DNA of 64,000 nucleotides from Epiperipatus broadwayi (lineage: Eukaryota > Onychophora > Udeonychophora > Euonychophora > Peripatidae): the NCBI GenBank assembly GCA_028023455.1, contig JAQFVV010012446.1, positions 3,350,001 through 3,414,000 on the forward strand, written 5' to 3'. A program made the position numbers and the translations under genes. A model generated the notes under the pieces. That model made no database searches, had not been told where the DNA came from, and saw only the letters and a list, made by a program, of their open reading frames with translations. How positions within the stretch are numbered: the first letter of the stretch is position 1; each line of letters begins with the position of its first letter. Of this stretch, positions 34,213 to 44,630 are shown piece by piece.

Positions 34213-36070
34213 ATTTATATATTTATTTTGCATATTAAGATTTAGTATTAATATAATATAGTTATAAATATTGAAATACTAAACTAAATTATGTATCATT
34301 TACAATTTATTGTTTTTTTATTATTGTTTTTCTTATTAATGTTTCAATTAAGTGCCAGATTTCTTCTGAGTTATAATGACATTATATTATTTTAGTATGT
34401 TTTTATGGTATTGTTTTATTAGCGTGTTGAAACCGCTTGATGGTGTTATTTCTATGAAAGCGCACATAAATATAACGTTACCGGGTCCACTACCATATTT
34501 GTGAAATAATAGTAAGAATAATCTAGGGTGGGGGGGGGTAACGTAATTCACATTTATTTTCCTTAATAAATTACTGTAATTCTTTTTACAATGGGTTTTT
34601 TTTTGTCCCTGGATATAACTACAGAAATTTTTTTTACACTCAAGACATTTTATCATATGGGATAACGTAATTCATAGATTGATTTCCTTAATAAATTAGT
34701 GTCAAATTTATGCAATAACAATTTTACGATGATAAATTTAAACCTTTAGCAAGTGCCTCCAAATTTCATATTACTCCTGCCGCAATATTAAAACTTATCA
34801 ATTAATAGACGTTCTTGCAAATATTCTATTCTAGTCAAATTCCTCATGTATGCCAGTATTTGGTGCCAAACCAACAAAATCACATATCTCTCCCCACAAA
34901 CTTTAAAAAGTCTACTGTCATTACTTGACAGATAACTAACTACATCGTGGTGGAAGAAATGAGAATGCTTTAATTTCTGAACTGTATTTGACTTCTTTTT
35001 TTGTTTTTTTGCAATTTTTTTGACATAAAATAAAAATGAATCTTTATTTATTTCAATAGCTATCTTTGAAAGTATAAGTGACTAAGGTATGGTGGATATT
35101 AATGTTCACACCTATTAATAATGATTAATAATTTCCAACTCGATTGTTTTGTCTTTTTTTTTTTTTGGTTTTTAAAGATTAAGAAATGTATTCTTTTTAC
35201 TATTTCTTTTTGTCTATATATAATTACGAGAAATTGTACGGTTTGACGTTTTAATTATCATAGTTGTTCACGCAAACCGTAACTTTTTTCAGGAAAACAG
35301 TGAAATTGTGGTTTCCCGTAATCTTTTCTAATTATTTACACCTTACATGTTGGGTTCAGAAGTGGAGTAATGGACTTATAATTATTACTTTTTAATACTA
35401 TGTTAGGTAAGTTGTATCATAATTACTTTTGTATGCAGATTGTAATAGTTCTGCAAATTTCAAATCCACCCACCCTGAAATGGTACAGTAGCGAAGTGTT
35501 AGCATTGGTGAAAGATAGGATTGTGTGCACTCGCACAAACCACAAGACAAAGCAAGCCGTTAGTTACAACAGAAAAAAAAGTTGTGGATATTTGGTTTGA
35601 CTGTGGCCCACTAAATGGCATACTTATATGCATTTGGATGGGATCACCACCATCAAGCAGTTTCAACATGCTAATATATAATTTCTAATGCATGATTTGG
35701 GTTTGGCTTCAAAACTGTACAGTGCTCCGATTTCCAAATTTTTAGCTTTAAATGGAGTCAAAAGTTATTTCTAGATGCATAAGTGCATTACTTTTAGTGC
35801 TGAATTTTAAGTTTTGTTGATAGAGGGAAAAACTAGATGGCGCTAGAGTTGAGAGCTGCTCTTGTTTTACCATATACTGTGTAGTTAAAGAATTGAGTAG
35901 TTTGCTGTTGTGTTTGGAATGCATGTGGAGAGGCTTCATATTGTAAATATAAAGGATCTATATTTTAGGTAAAATATATACTTATAAAAGTGCTATCTCT
36001 AATATTGTATAATTTATATTGATATTTCAAAATTGTATGGTATAAATATATTAAAAAATATAATCACTAT
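34213..36070. other. No gene recognised
   Basis: Short open frames at 34387 (minus), 35400 (plus) and 35748 (minus) have no family motifs. A run of nine G lies at about 34532. Confidence 0.45.
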
Positions 36071-36150
36071 CTAAGAAGAAGACTGCTAGTCTAAGAATAA
36101 CAGTAACTATAGCTAAGAAGAAGACTGCTAATCTAAGAATAATATTAATT
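36071..36150 (+). repeat. Short tandem duplication, period 42 bp
   Basis: The start 'ctaagaagaagactgcta' occurs at 36071 and 36113, each followed by 'tctaagaataa'. There are two copies. Confidence 0.8.
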
Positions 36151-36250
36151 TAAAAAGCATTGAAAACAAATTGTATAATTGTAATTTTAAAACAATATGC
36201 TATTGTAGTACTTAACGCAACTAGAGAAAGATGGTAAAGGAAATTGTTAA

Positions 36251-36350
36251 GAGGATGGTAGGCAGTGGCAAACTGTAGGCAGTGTTGATCAAATGGTTTG
36301 ATAATATTTAATTATTTGCACAGTTATTTTAACCTGTCTTTGGATAGAGA
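36251..36350 (+). repeat. Dispersed repeat shared with 51616-51715
   Basis: 'gaggatggtaggcagtggca' followed by 'aact' and later 'ttaacctgtctt' parallels 51616-51715 ('gaggatggtaggcagcggca', later 'tcaacttgtctt'). This may be the tail of a SINE; the class is uncertain. Confidence 0.5.
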
Positions 36351-36354
36351 TCTA

Positions 36355-36940
36355 TCATCATCATGATTTTCAAACATTATTTAATCTACTGTAGGATGAA
36401 TCTTTCTCTAAATTTAATTCAAATTCTCGAATCCCTAGACTTTCTTCTCTACAACACACCAACAAACTTTCTTATTTTATCCATTGATCTCACACGTGGT
36501 CTCTTTCTAGGTCTTTGACAATTGCTTGGGATTCCACTTTAAAACTTCTACTGCCCACATGCTATCATCTCTTCTAGAAATATGTCCAGCCCAACTCCAT
36601 TTCAGTCATTTAATTCTTTCTGTAAGACACTCGATTGTTTTCTCACTCAATCTTTTATTGTTACTCCTAATATAATCTCTCCATATTTCATCGAGTGGTC
36701 TGATGCCACTCTTCTCTTCAGTGTCAAAGTCTCAGATTTATAAATAAGAACTGGTAAATCACGTATATTAAAAATCTTTTTCAAACATATAGGTGTATTT
36801 GCTTTTAATATTAAGTTATTTCTATCAAAAACGCTGCAGTCGATTTTAATTCCATGAGTAATTTAATCCACTACGTTTTACCAGCATTAATAACCTGATC
36901 AAGGTATTTATAATTGTTAACTTTTTCTAAGTCATGTTTT
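36355..36940 (-). pseudogene. LINE C-terminal remnant
   Basis: On the minus strand, translation begins KVNNYKYLDQVINAG, then passes through frames giving 'TEMELGWTYF'-like and RDH pieces. The order matches LINE post-RT sequence (V..FKYLGS.I....; then ...ERI.R.KWSWAGHI.R). It parallels 60030-60500, which suggests the same LINE family. Stops are dense. Confidence 0.7.
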
Positions 36941-37064
36941 TCAAACTATATTTTCTATTTTTTTTAGTCATACTTTCTTACTTTCATCTGATAACTAGCA
37001 ATATTTCTGGAAGCTCTGAAGCATTATTTGAAAAAAAAAAAAACAACCAAATCACCCGAAAATC

Positions 37065-37160
37065 AAGCGTTGGTAGTCGAATGATCAGCACAGCCGCCTT
37101 ACAAGCAATCGTCCCGGGTTCGCTTTTCGGCCGATGCTGTGAGACATGAGAAAAAAAAAT
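37065..37160 (+). mobile_element. tRNA-derived SINE, copy 2 (tRNA-Val-like)
   Basis: AGCGTTGGTAGTCGAATGAT leads through an anticodon arm with loop CTTACAA (anticodon TAC) to the strong box B GGGTTCGCTTTTC, then CGGCCGATGCT, ATGAGA and a poly-A tail. The tRNA part still outlines an acceptor stem (AGCGTTGG with CCGATGCT). Confidence 0.85.
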
Positions 37161-37934
37161 CTAGATGACTTACAATAATCTTCATTTACTTTTATTTTCT
37201 TAGCTTCCTATTTTAATCTACGAAATATTTATTGTAAAACCGCTGTAAAAGTTTGGAGATACTGAATCGCCCAGTTCCACACCCATCTCTATGTTCAATC
37301 TTAGTATCAAAGTTCTTAATAGCCATAAAGTGAACATAAAAGACAGTCCTACTGAAAGCAACATATATAATTTAAATATGATTTTATTTAAAAATTTAAA
37401 AAGATTATCATAAATGCTGAAATTCAACAAATTTTCTTTTTTGTCGTAATTGCTGAATGTAATAGTTTAGGCTTTAGTTGTCACAAGAAGTTAAATTTAA
37501 TTTTTAACCTGCCAGATAAATGTAGAATTGATTGATTTAATGTCATTTTGTAGAAATATGGGAATGTTTTAACGTTCAGTAAATTGTATTCAATACCGCA
37601 TAATAATAAAAGATAAATTCAGAAATGAGATAAAAATGAAGACATTTTTTTTTTTGTTACAGCTCGTTATGTTTAATCTCGTAAAATATTGTAAATTCTT
37701 CATTTAACCGGGAGAAGTAAAATACATATTAATTTAAATATTTTATTAAATTTATTTTTATTCTGCTTAAAATTTTATTTCACTTATAAAAAATGAATCG
37801 AATTACAGGGCTACAAATATAAAATCATTTACTAAATCTTTGTAAAAATGTTTGTGAATTAAATATCTGTATGCGCGCGCACCCAAACATATACAAGAGT
37901 ATATTACTTTTCTTACTTAAACTACTTCTTGTAC
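37161..37934. other. No feature recognised
   Basis: A+T-rich DNA without a signature; the open frame at 37218-37430 (minus) is motif-free. Confidence 0.45.
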
Positions 37935-38045
37935 ACTCAGTGTGGTTCAGGCCAATGGTTAAGTCGCAGACTTGGAGCTCAAGATCTACGGATTACAGCC
38001 TAACTCAGTATTTGCCGAACTTTCAAGAGCATTAAAATCATTCGA
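37935..38045 (+). mobile_element. tRNA-derived SINE (family E)
   Basis: Box A-like TGGTTCAGGCCAATGGTTAA is followed by ACTTGGAGCTCAAGATC and a box B-like GGATTACAGCC. The family tail 'aactttcaagagcattaaaa' follows. Confidence 0.65.
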
Positions 38046-38426
38046 TTAATTTTTTAATTGTTGTATTGTGGTGTTCTTTACAAGTAACCCTAATATTCTC
38101 ATAGCCAGATTAGTTAAGCAAGTCTTTAGACATGTTTTCCATTGCTGTCTGGTGATGAAAAACCAATAGATGTTACTGCTATGTGCTTTAATTCTGAACT
38201 TACAACAACTTTGATATATAGACCCTTTACTGTTATTTGTTAATTGGAACACTAGCCACATACTTTTACTGTTATTTGTGTGATTTTTCAAGTCAAAAAA
38301 AAGTCAACAACGTTTTAGTCTTAGTGGAATTTTATAGACAAATATTGACCTAATTCAAATGCATCTTTTTTTTTTTTTTTTGGGTATTGAAAAGTCATTA
38401 TGAAATAAATGTGGTAATATCGCACC
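38046..38426. other. No feature recognised
   Basis: The open frame at 38046-38291 (minus) contains an imperfect internal duplication ('ttactgttatttgt' occurs twice), not a protein motif. Confidence 0.45.
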
Positions 38427-38949
38427 GATTAAAACAGAGGTCTCCAAACTTTTTTGTCCTGAGGACTATTTTTAGAATTATTTTCTTGCCGTAGACCCCC
38501 TGCCTACCTAATATTAAATTTTCCTAAACTGTATATCGTCAAATATGTTTTTCACAGTTGACATAGTTTTGTCACTTTGATAGGACTTTGTAAAAAAAAG
38601 AAAACGAACTTAAAACTATTGAAGCTGTTAAATCAAAAATCTTATTTTTATGTGGAATAAAACAAAATTAAATGTTAATAACCCAAAATAAATAAAAAGT
38701 CTAAATTAAAATTTTCTTTAAAATTTAACAAAACTCTAAATATTTGGATTTTGGACAAAAATCAGAATTTAGTAACAAAACCATAAATGAAGCTAAGGTT
38801 CAAAACTAAAAATACAATAATTAATGGTAATAATAACAAGTCAGATGTCACATGACTTATATATAGCTTGCACTTACTTACAAATATGTAAAATTAAGAG
38901 CGTGCTAATAACTCTAAACAAGCTTTTTTTTTTTTATTTATGATAAATG

Positions 38950-39270
38950 CTACTACAAGAGAAGGCATTCAAATCATTTTTATCTTGGATTGTCCCCATC
39001 CCCAGACCGGTTTCGACCTATGGGTCTCTTCAGTGAGGAGTTGGGACATAGATCTAAAAAACCAACTCAAGCAAAGCATTTATCTAAAAGATAATTGTTA
39101 GAAGAAGATCTGAAACTTTTAGACATCTACATGTCTTTAAAGTCAGCTCTCCAACTGAAAAAATCATATGGGCCTGAACTTAATTCAGATACTCCATATA
39201 TTAGTAGGCTTAGCTCTTTAATTTAGCTAAAGCCACAACAGCAAAATAATAATAGTAATAATAACAAGTC
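38950..39270 (-). mobile_element. Diverged family A relative (A2) with hammerhead
   Basis: From 39160 onward, 'catatgggcctgaacttaat' and 'ggcttagctctttaattt' align with the family A unit's 'catatgggtctgaactcaat' and 'tttggctctttaac'. The left part carries the ribozyme at 38999-39039. It lies inside the hAT element, downstream of the transposase. Divergence from the array units is large, so it is an older insertion or a different subfamily. Confidence 0.7.
38999..39039 (-). ncRNA. Type I hammerhead ribozyme, A2 (near-canonical)
   Basis: All parts are present on the minus strand: stem I TCCTCA/TGGGGA (six pairs, one G-U); CTGAAGA, fitting CUGANGA; a perfect stem II GACC-CATA-GGTC; GAAA; the palindromic stem III ACCGGT; and the classic triplet GTC. 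Predicted cleavage is between the bases at 39005 and 39004. It is 41 nt long. This copy also explains the family A ribozyme, whose parts align one for one. Confidence 0.9.
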
Positions 39271-39339
39271 AATGGTGTTAATGGGAGGGATGAACTTGAT
39301 GCTCTGATAACAATTGCTTAATATTTGGAGTCATATGAC

Positions 39340-40891
39340 TGAGGTTGCATACAATTTCTTTTTTTTGTCAGCCGAAAACCCCTTTCCACGAGGTATGAAG
39401 ATGGAAAAGCTATCAAAAAATTTCTTGCAATATTCCATAATGCAGGATAAGTAACAGCTACATTTTTTTGATGTCAGAACTGCTGATACCCCTTTTGAAC
39501 TGCACTTTAAGTTCGATTGTATATCCGATTCTCCCCGTACGGATCGATAACCCAGTGCGGTATTTCCATAGTTAAAACTTCATCAAATCTTGTTTTAAGG
39601 TCTGAGTGTAGGACATTTAAATGTTGAACATATGCCAAAATGTCATCATCCTGAATGTTTGTCAATGATAAGTTGTGGAACTGCAAAAATTCGCCCCTTC
39701 CAATGTTTTGTTTGAATAGGTTAACTCTGGCAAGAAAAGTGAAATTTTGGACTTTGTTTTTATTAAATTCAAGCTGTCTCCTTGTAACTGCAAGTTAACC
39801 TCATTAAATTTAGCAAATAAGTCTGTTAAATAAGCAATATCTGGTTTCCATTTTATTAAATTCTTTCAAAATGGCTTCCTAAACTCTAAAATCGATTCAA
39901 AAAGTGAAAAAAATCTTTTCAAACATAAGCCTTTTGAGAGACAGCATACTTCAGTGTGAAGAAGCAATCGTTGAAAGTCCTTATCATTTTTTTCACATAA
40001 CTGCTCAAACAACCTAGAATTTAATGCGTTGCTACAAATCTTGTTTACTGCTGTTATGACAAATTGGAGGGATTGGTGCAATCTGGCACTTAGATTTTTT
40101 AGCAGTTAATGTTGTCAGTGAATGACACAGTGAATTGCAAATATACCAGGTACTTTTTGTTTTAAATAGCATATAAAACCACGGTAGTGACCAAATATGG
40201 CTGATACTCCATCTGCTGCTACCGATATTGTATTTGTTAAGGGGATCGCTTTTTTCATGAAATAGGTTTTTAAAACATTAAATATTGATTCGCCTTTAGT
40301 ATCTGTTGTCAAAGTTTTCGCAAAAAGCAATTCTTGATGGGTTTCTTGGTCCATAACAAAATGAATATATGCCATTAATAGTGCTTCATTTCCAGTTAAA
40401 GTTGACTTGTCGACTTGAAGGGAAAAATGGTTTGATTTTAAATAATTACACAAGAAGCTTTCCATATCATGACTCATTTCTTCAATATGTCTTTGAATTG
40501 TATTATTGCTCAAAGGAATTTCTTTGAGTATATCATATCTAGGTTTATATAGAACAGTTTTTAAAACCTCAATGGCTGGCAAAATCAGCTGTTTTCCAAT
40601 AGTATGAGGCTTTCCTGATTTTGCTATAAGTAATGAAATATTGTAAGATGCCAGCAAACCATCATCGCCCCCTTTTGATGTTGAAGCAAACATGCTGTCT
40701 AGCGTGATTCTTTTCTGAAGTTTTTCTTTCAGTGTTTTAAAGTATATCAAATCTTTACCTGGTTTATCAGGATGCAATCTTCTCAGATGATTCTCCTGCT
40801 TAGATAGTTTCATAACATCGTTGCTTAAAACTTTGGTGCACAAAAGACACATGGGCAAATGCTTATCTGCCAGTGATAATTTAAATCTCAT
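39340..40891 (-). pseudogene. hAT transposase, ZBED5/SCAND3-like, broken
   Basis: The enzyme would cut and paste the surrounding hAT element. The first part, 40115-40891 (258 codons from Met), contains a C..C...H...H zinc-finger-like start (MCLLCTKVL...HLRRLHPDK), then KPHTIGKQLILPAI, DKSTLTGNEALLMAYIHFV, ISVAADGVSAIFGHYRGFIC and FAIHCVIH. These are conserved blocks of the RNase H-like fold in animal hAT proteins of the ZBED5/SCAND3/FAM200 type. An in-frame stop follows CVIH at about 40115. The next block, 39866-40081, reads HQSLQFVITAVNKICSNALN and LLLHTEVCCLSKGLCLKRF. Further downstream, shifted frames give AYLTDLFAKFNEVNLQLQGD and the hAT dimerisation segment YPALWNIARNFLIAF plus SSYLVERGF. 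Several frameshifts and stops make it non-functional. The N-terminus may extend slightly upstream. Confidence 0.93.
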
Positions 40892-40946
40892 AACATAAAA
40901 AAAATTAAAATTAATTGACTGGAGTAAGACTATTGGGGCACTTATA

Positions 40947-40962
40947 TTAAAACTAAGTATAA
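40947..40962 (+). repeat. 16-bp target-site duplication, left
   Basis: TTAAAACTAAGTATAA, identical to 44615-44630. The two copies bracket the family A concatemer. Confidence 0.93.
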
Positions 40963-41136
40963 ACCACTAAACATCACATGATCACTATCTCATACTAGCA
41001 CAATAATTGTTATTAAACAATTCAAAATACAGCAAAACTCTCCATATAGTAGTGCCATCTTGTGCTAACAAGAGCAATCAATGGATGCCAGAAGGCTTGT
41101 GCATAAAATCCCTATCTAGTGCCTACTCATCCAATA

Positions 41137-41178
41137 TCCCCAGACTAATTTCTGGCTTGTGGCCTTCATCAGTGAGGA
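41137..41178 (-). ncRNA. Hammerhead ribozyme, array copy 1
   Basis: Family A hammerhead on the minus strand. Stem III reads ATTAGT rather than ACTAGT, one mismatch in the palindrome; the core and stem I are intact. Confidence 0.78.
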
Positions 41179-41261
41179 GCCTTGGATCTGAGAGCACTGC
41201 ACCTAGATCTAGGGTTGCATTAGATCCTAAGATCTAGGTGCAGTGCTCTCAGATCCAAGGC

Positions 41262-41303
41262 TCCTCACTGATGAAGGCCACAAGCCAGAAACTAGTCTGG
41301 GGA
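41262..41303 (+). ncRNA. Type I hammerhead ribozyme, family A (reference copy)
   Basis: Stem I TCCTCA (41262-41267) pairs with TGGGGA (41298-41303), with one G-U pair. CTGATGA is followed by stem II AGGC-CACAA-GCCA, in which the innermost three pairs form and the basal A-A does not. Then come GAAA, the palindrome ACTAGT and the triplet GTC. Predicted cleavage is after 41297. The missing basal G-C of stem II may weaken activity relative to the A2 copy. Confidence 0.87.
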
Positions 41304-41618
41304 TATTGGATGAGTAGGCACTAGATAGGGATTTTATGCACAAGCCTTCTGGCATCCATTGATTGCTCTTGTTAGCACAAGATGGCACTACTATATGGAG
41401 AGTTTTGCTGTATTTTGAATTGTTTAATAACAATTATTGTGTTAAACCACTAAACATCACATGATCACTATCTCATACTAGCACAATAATTGTTATAAAC
41501 AATTCAAAATACAGCAAAACTTTCCATATAGTAGTGCCATCTTGTGCTAACAAGAGCAATCAATGGATGCCAGAAGGCTTGTGCATAAAATCCCTATCTA
41601 GTGTCTACTCATCCAATA

Positions 41619-41660
41619 TCCCCAGACTAGTTTCTGGCTTGTGGCCTTCATCAGTGAGGA
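41619..41660 (-). ncRNA. Hammerhead ribozyme, array copy 3
   Basis: Same structure as the reference copy at 41262-41303, on the opposite strand. It is 465 bp from the next copy. Confidence 0.86.
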
Positions 41661-42083
41661 GCCTTGGATCTGAGAGCACTGCACCTAGATCTTAGGATCT
41701 AATGCAACCCTCCAGCACCCACCTTTTAACTCTATTTAACTACAAAACTATGAGAATGAAATTGAAAACACTATTAATATTTTCAATCCAAGCTCAATAG
41801 CTTATGTAGTCATATGGGTCTGAACTCAATTCAGTACCCATACATTTTGGTGTCTTTGGCTCTTTAACAACCATAGCCACCACTATCCTATTAGGCAGGA
41901 TTGGTGTTAAACCACTAAACATCACATGATCACTATCTCATACTAGCACAATAATTGTTATAAACAATTCAAAATACAGCAAAACTCTCCATATAGTAGT
42001 GCCATCTTGTGCTAACAAGAGCAATCAATGGATGCCAGAAGGCTTGTGCATAAAATCCCTATCTAGTGCCTACTCATCCAATA

Positions 42084-42125
42084 TCCCCAGACTAGTTTCT
42101 GGCTTGTGGCCTTCATCAGTGAGGA
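42084..42125 (-). ncRNA. Hammerhead ribozyme, array copy 4
   Basis: Identical to the copy at 41619-41660, exactly 465 bp downstream. Confidence 0.86.
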
Positions 42126-42548
42126 GCCTTGGATCTGAAAGCACTGCACCTAGATCTTAGGATCTAATGCAACCCTCCAGCACCCACCTTTTAACTCTAT
42201 TTAACTACAAAACTATGAGAATGAAATTGAAAACACTATTAATATTTTCAATCCAAGCTCAGTAGCTTATGTAGTCATATGGGTCTGAACTCAATTCAGT
42301 ACCCATACATTTTGGTGTCTTTGGCTCTTTAACAACCATAGCCACCACTATCCTATTAGGCAGGATTGGTGTTAAACCACTAAACATCACATGATCACTA
42401 TCTCATACTAGCACAATAATTGTTATAAACAATTCAAAATACAGCAAAACTCTCCATATAGTAGTGCCATCTTGTGCTAACAAGAGCAATCAATGGATGC
42501 CAGAAGGCTTGTGCATAAAATCCCTATCTAGTGCCTACTCATCCAATA

Positions 42549-42590
42549 TCCCCAGACTAGTTTCTGGCTTGTGGCCTTCATCAGTGAGGA
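42549..42590 (-). ncRNA. Hammerhead ribozyme, array copy 5
   Basis: Identical to the copy at 42084-42125, 465 bp downstream. Confidence 0.86.
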
Positions 42591-43013
42591 GCCTTGGATC
42601 TGAGAGCACTGCACCTAGATCTTAGGATCTAATGCAACCCTCCAGCACCCACCTTTTAACTCTATTTAACTACAAAACTATGAGAATGAAATTGAAAACA
42701 CTATTAATATTTTCAATCCAAGCTCAATAGCTTATGTAGTCATATGGGTCTGAACTCAATTCAGTACCCATACATTTTGGTGTCTTTGGCTCTTTAACAA
42801 CCATAGCCACCACTATCCTATTAGGCAGGATTGGTGTTAAACCACTAAACATCACATGATCACTATCTCATACTAGCACAATAATTGTTATAAACAATTC
42901 AAAATACAGCAAAACTCTCCATATAGTAGTGCCATCTTGTGCTAACAAGAGCAATCAATGGATGCCAGAAGGCTTGTGCATAAAATCCCTATCTAGTGCC
43001 TACTCATCCAATA

Positions 43014-43055
43014 TCCCCAGACTAGTTTCTGGCTTGTGGCCTTCATCAGTGAGGA
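43014..43055 (-). ncRNA. Hammerhead ribozyme, array copy 6
   Basis: Identical to the copy at 42549-42590, 465 bp downstream; the last one before the inversion at 43371. Confidence 0.86.
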
Positions 43056-43523
43056 GCCTTGGATCTGAGAGCACTGCACCTAGATCTTAGGATCTAATGC
43101 AACCCTCCAGCACCCACCTTTTAACTCTATTTAACTACAAAACTATGAGAATGAAATTGAAAACACTATTAATATTTTCAATCCAAGCTCAATAGCTTAT
43201 GTAGTCATATGGGTCTGAACTCAATTCAGTACCCATACATTTTGGTGTCTTTGGCTCTTTAACAACCATAGCCACCACTATCCTATTAGGCAGGATTGGT
43301 GTTAAACCACTAAACATCACATGATCACTATCTCATACTAGCACAATAATTGTTATAAACAATTCAAAATATGACTACATAAGCTATTGAGCTTGGATTG
43401 AAAATATTAATAGTGTTTTCAATTTCATTCTCATAGTTTTGTAGTTAAATAGAGTTAAAAGGTGGGTGCTGGAGGGTTGCATTAGATCCTAAGATCTAGG
43501 TGCAGTGCTCTCAGATCCAAGGC

Positions 43524-43565
43524 TCCTCACTGATGAAGGCCACAAGCCAGAAACTAGTCTGGGGA
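43524..43565 (+). ncRNA. Hammerhead ribozyme, array copy 7
   Basis: First ribozyme of the inverted segment; same structure as 41262-41303. Confidence 0.86.
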
Positions 43566-43988
43566 TATTGGATGAGTAGGCACTAGATAGAGATTTTATG
43601 CACAAGCCTTCTGGCATCCATTGATTGCTCTTGTTAGCACAAGATGGCACTACTATATGGAGAGTTTTGCTGTATTTTGAATTGTTTATAACAATTATTG
43701 TGCTAGTATGAGATAGTGATCATGTGATGTTTAGTGGTTTAACACCAATCCTGCCTAATAGGATAGTGGTGGCTATGGTTGTTAAAGAGCCAAAGACACC
43801 AAAATGTATGGGTACTGAATTGAGTTCAGACCCATATGACTACATAAGCTATTGAGCTTGGATCGAAAATATTAATAGTGTTTTCAATTTCATTCTCATA
43901 GTTTTGTAGTTAAATAGAGTTAAAAGGTGGGTGCTGGAGGGTTGCATTAGATCCTAAGATCTAGGTGCAGTGCTCTCAGATCCAAGGC

Positions 43989-44030
43989 TCCTCACTGATG
44001 AAGGCCACAAGCCAGAAACTAGTCTGGGGA
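43989..44030 (+). ncRNA. Hammerhead ribozyme, array copy 8
   Basis: 465 bp after copy 7, same sequence. Confidence 0.86.
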
Positions 44031-44453
44031 TATTGGATGAGTAGGCACTAGATAGGGATTTTATGCACAAGCCTTCTGGCATCCATTGATTGCTCTTGTT
44101 AGCACAAGATGGCACTACTATATGGAGAGTTTTGCTGTATTTTGAATTGTTTATAACAATTATTGTGCTAGTATGAGATAGTGATCATGTGATGTTTAGT
44201 GGTTTAACACCAATCCTGCCTAATAGGATAGTGGTGGCTATGGTTGTTAAAGAGCCAAAGACACCAAAATGTATGGGTACTGAATTGAGTTCAGACCCAT
44301 ATGACTATATAAGCTATTGAGCTTGGGTTGAAAATATTAATAATGTTTTCAATTTCATACTCATAGTTTTGTAGTTAAATAGAGTTAAAAGGTGGGTGCT
44401 GGAGGGTTGCATTAGATCCTAAGATCTAGGTGCAGTGCTCTCAGATCCAAGGC

Positions 44454-44495
44454 TCCTCACTGATGAAGGCCACAAGCCAGAAACTAGTCTGGGGA
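44454..44495 (+). ncRNA. Hammerhead ribozyme, array copy 9
   Basis: 465 bp after copy 8, same sequence; the unit ends shortly after at 44614. Confidence 0.86.
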
Positions 44496-44614
44496 TATTG
44501 GATGAGTAGGCACTAGATATGATTTTATGCACAAGCCTTCTGGAATCCATTGATTGCTCTTGTTAGCACAAGATGGCACTACTATATGGAGAGTTTTGCT
44601 GTATTTTGAATTGT

Positions 44615-44630
44615 TTAAAACTAAGTATAA
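44615..44630 (+). repeat. 16-bp target-site duplication, right
   Basis: Identical to 40947-40962. Confidence 0.93.

Larger units (their letters stand above)
40963..44614. mobile_element. Family A concatemer: tandem and inverted 465-bp units, one insertion
   Basis: The 3652-bp block has four segments: forward 40963-41215, inverted 41216-41440, forward 41441-43370, inverted 43371-44614. Within the forward array the landmark GTTAAACCACTAAACATCAC recurs at 41441, 41906, 42371, 42836 and 43301, a constant step of 465 bp. In the last segment the complementary landmark recurs at 43736 and 44201, again 465. Units are almost identical, differing by occasional single bases. Each unit holds one hammerhead. 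The block is flanked by a perfect 16-bp duplication, so it entered the hAT transposon as one piece. There is no coding capacity; the short open frames at 41007, 41227 and 44484 simply repeat the same noncoding unit. A non-autonomous retroelement copied from a circular or concatemeric RNA is the favoured reading; a later expansion in place is the alternative. Confidence 0.92.

Noticed and set aside
41280-41330. Alternative family A hammerhead pairing with stem III formed by CTAGT and the distant ACTAG at about 41320
   Set aside because: That pairing leaves A instead of the required U before the cleavage site. The short palindrome ACTAGT followed by C gives a correct GUC triplet and a six-pair stem I, so it is preferred.
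41007-41433. Matching short proteins beginning MLLNNSKYSK read from both strands (also at 44484-44693)
   Set aside because: They arise because the same noncoding family A unit is present in inverted copies. The frames have no protein motif and coincide with the ribozyme repeat.
41441-43370. Ordinary satellite DNA
   Set aside because: The 465-bp tandem array could be a satellite, but the exact 16-bp flanking duplication and dispersed single copies favour insertion of a mobile multimer. Later expansion in place is not excluded.
41441-44614. CRISPR-like repeat-spacer array
   Set aside because: The repeat unit is 465 bp with no unique spacers, and the DNA is eukaryotic.
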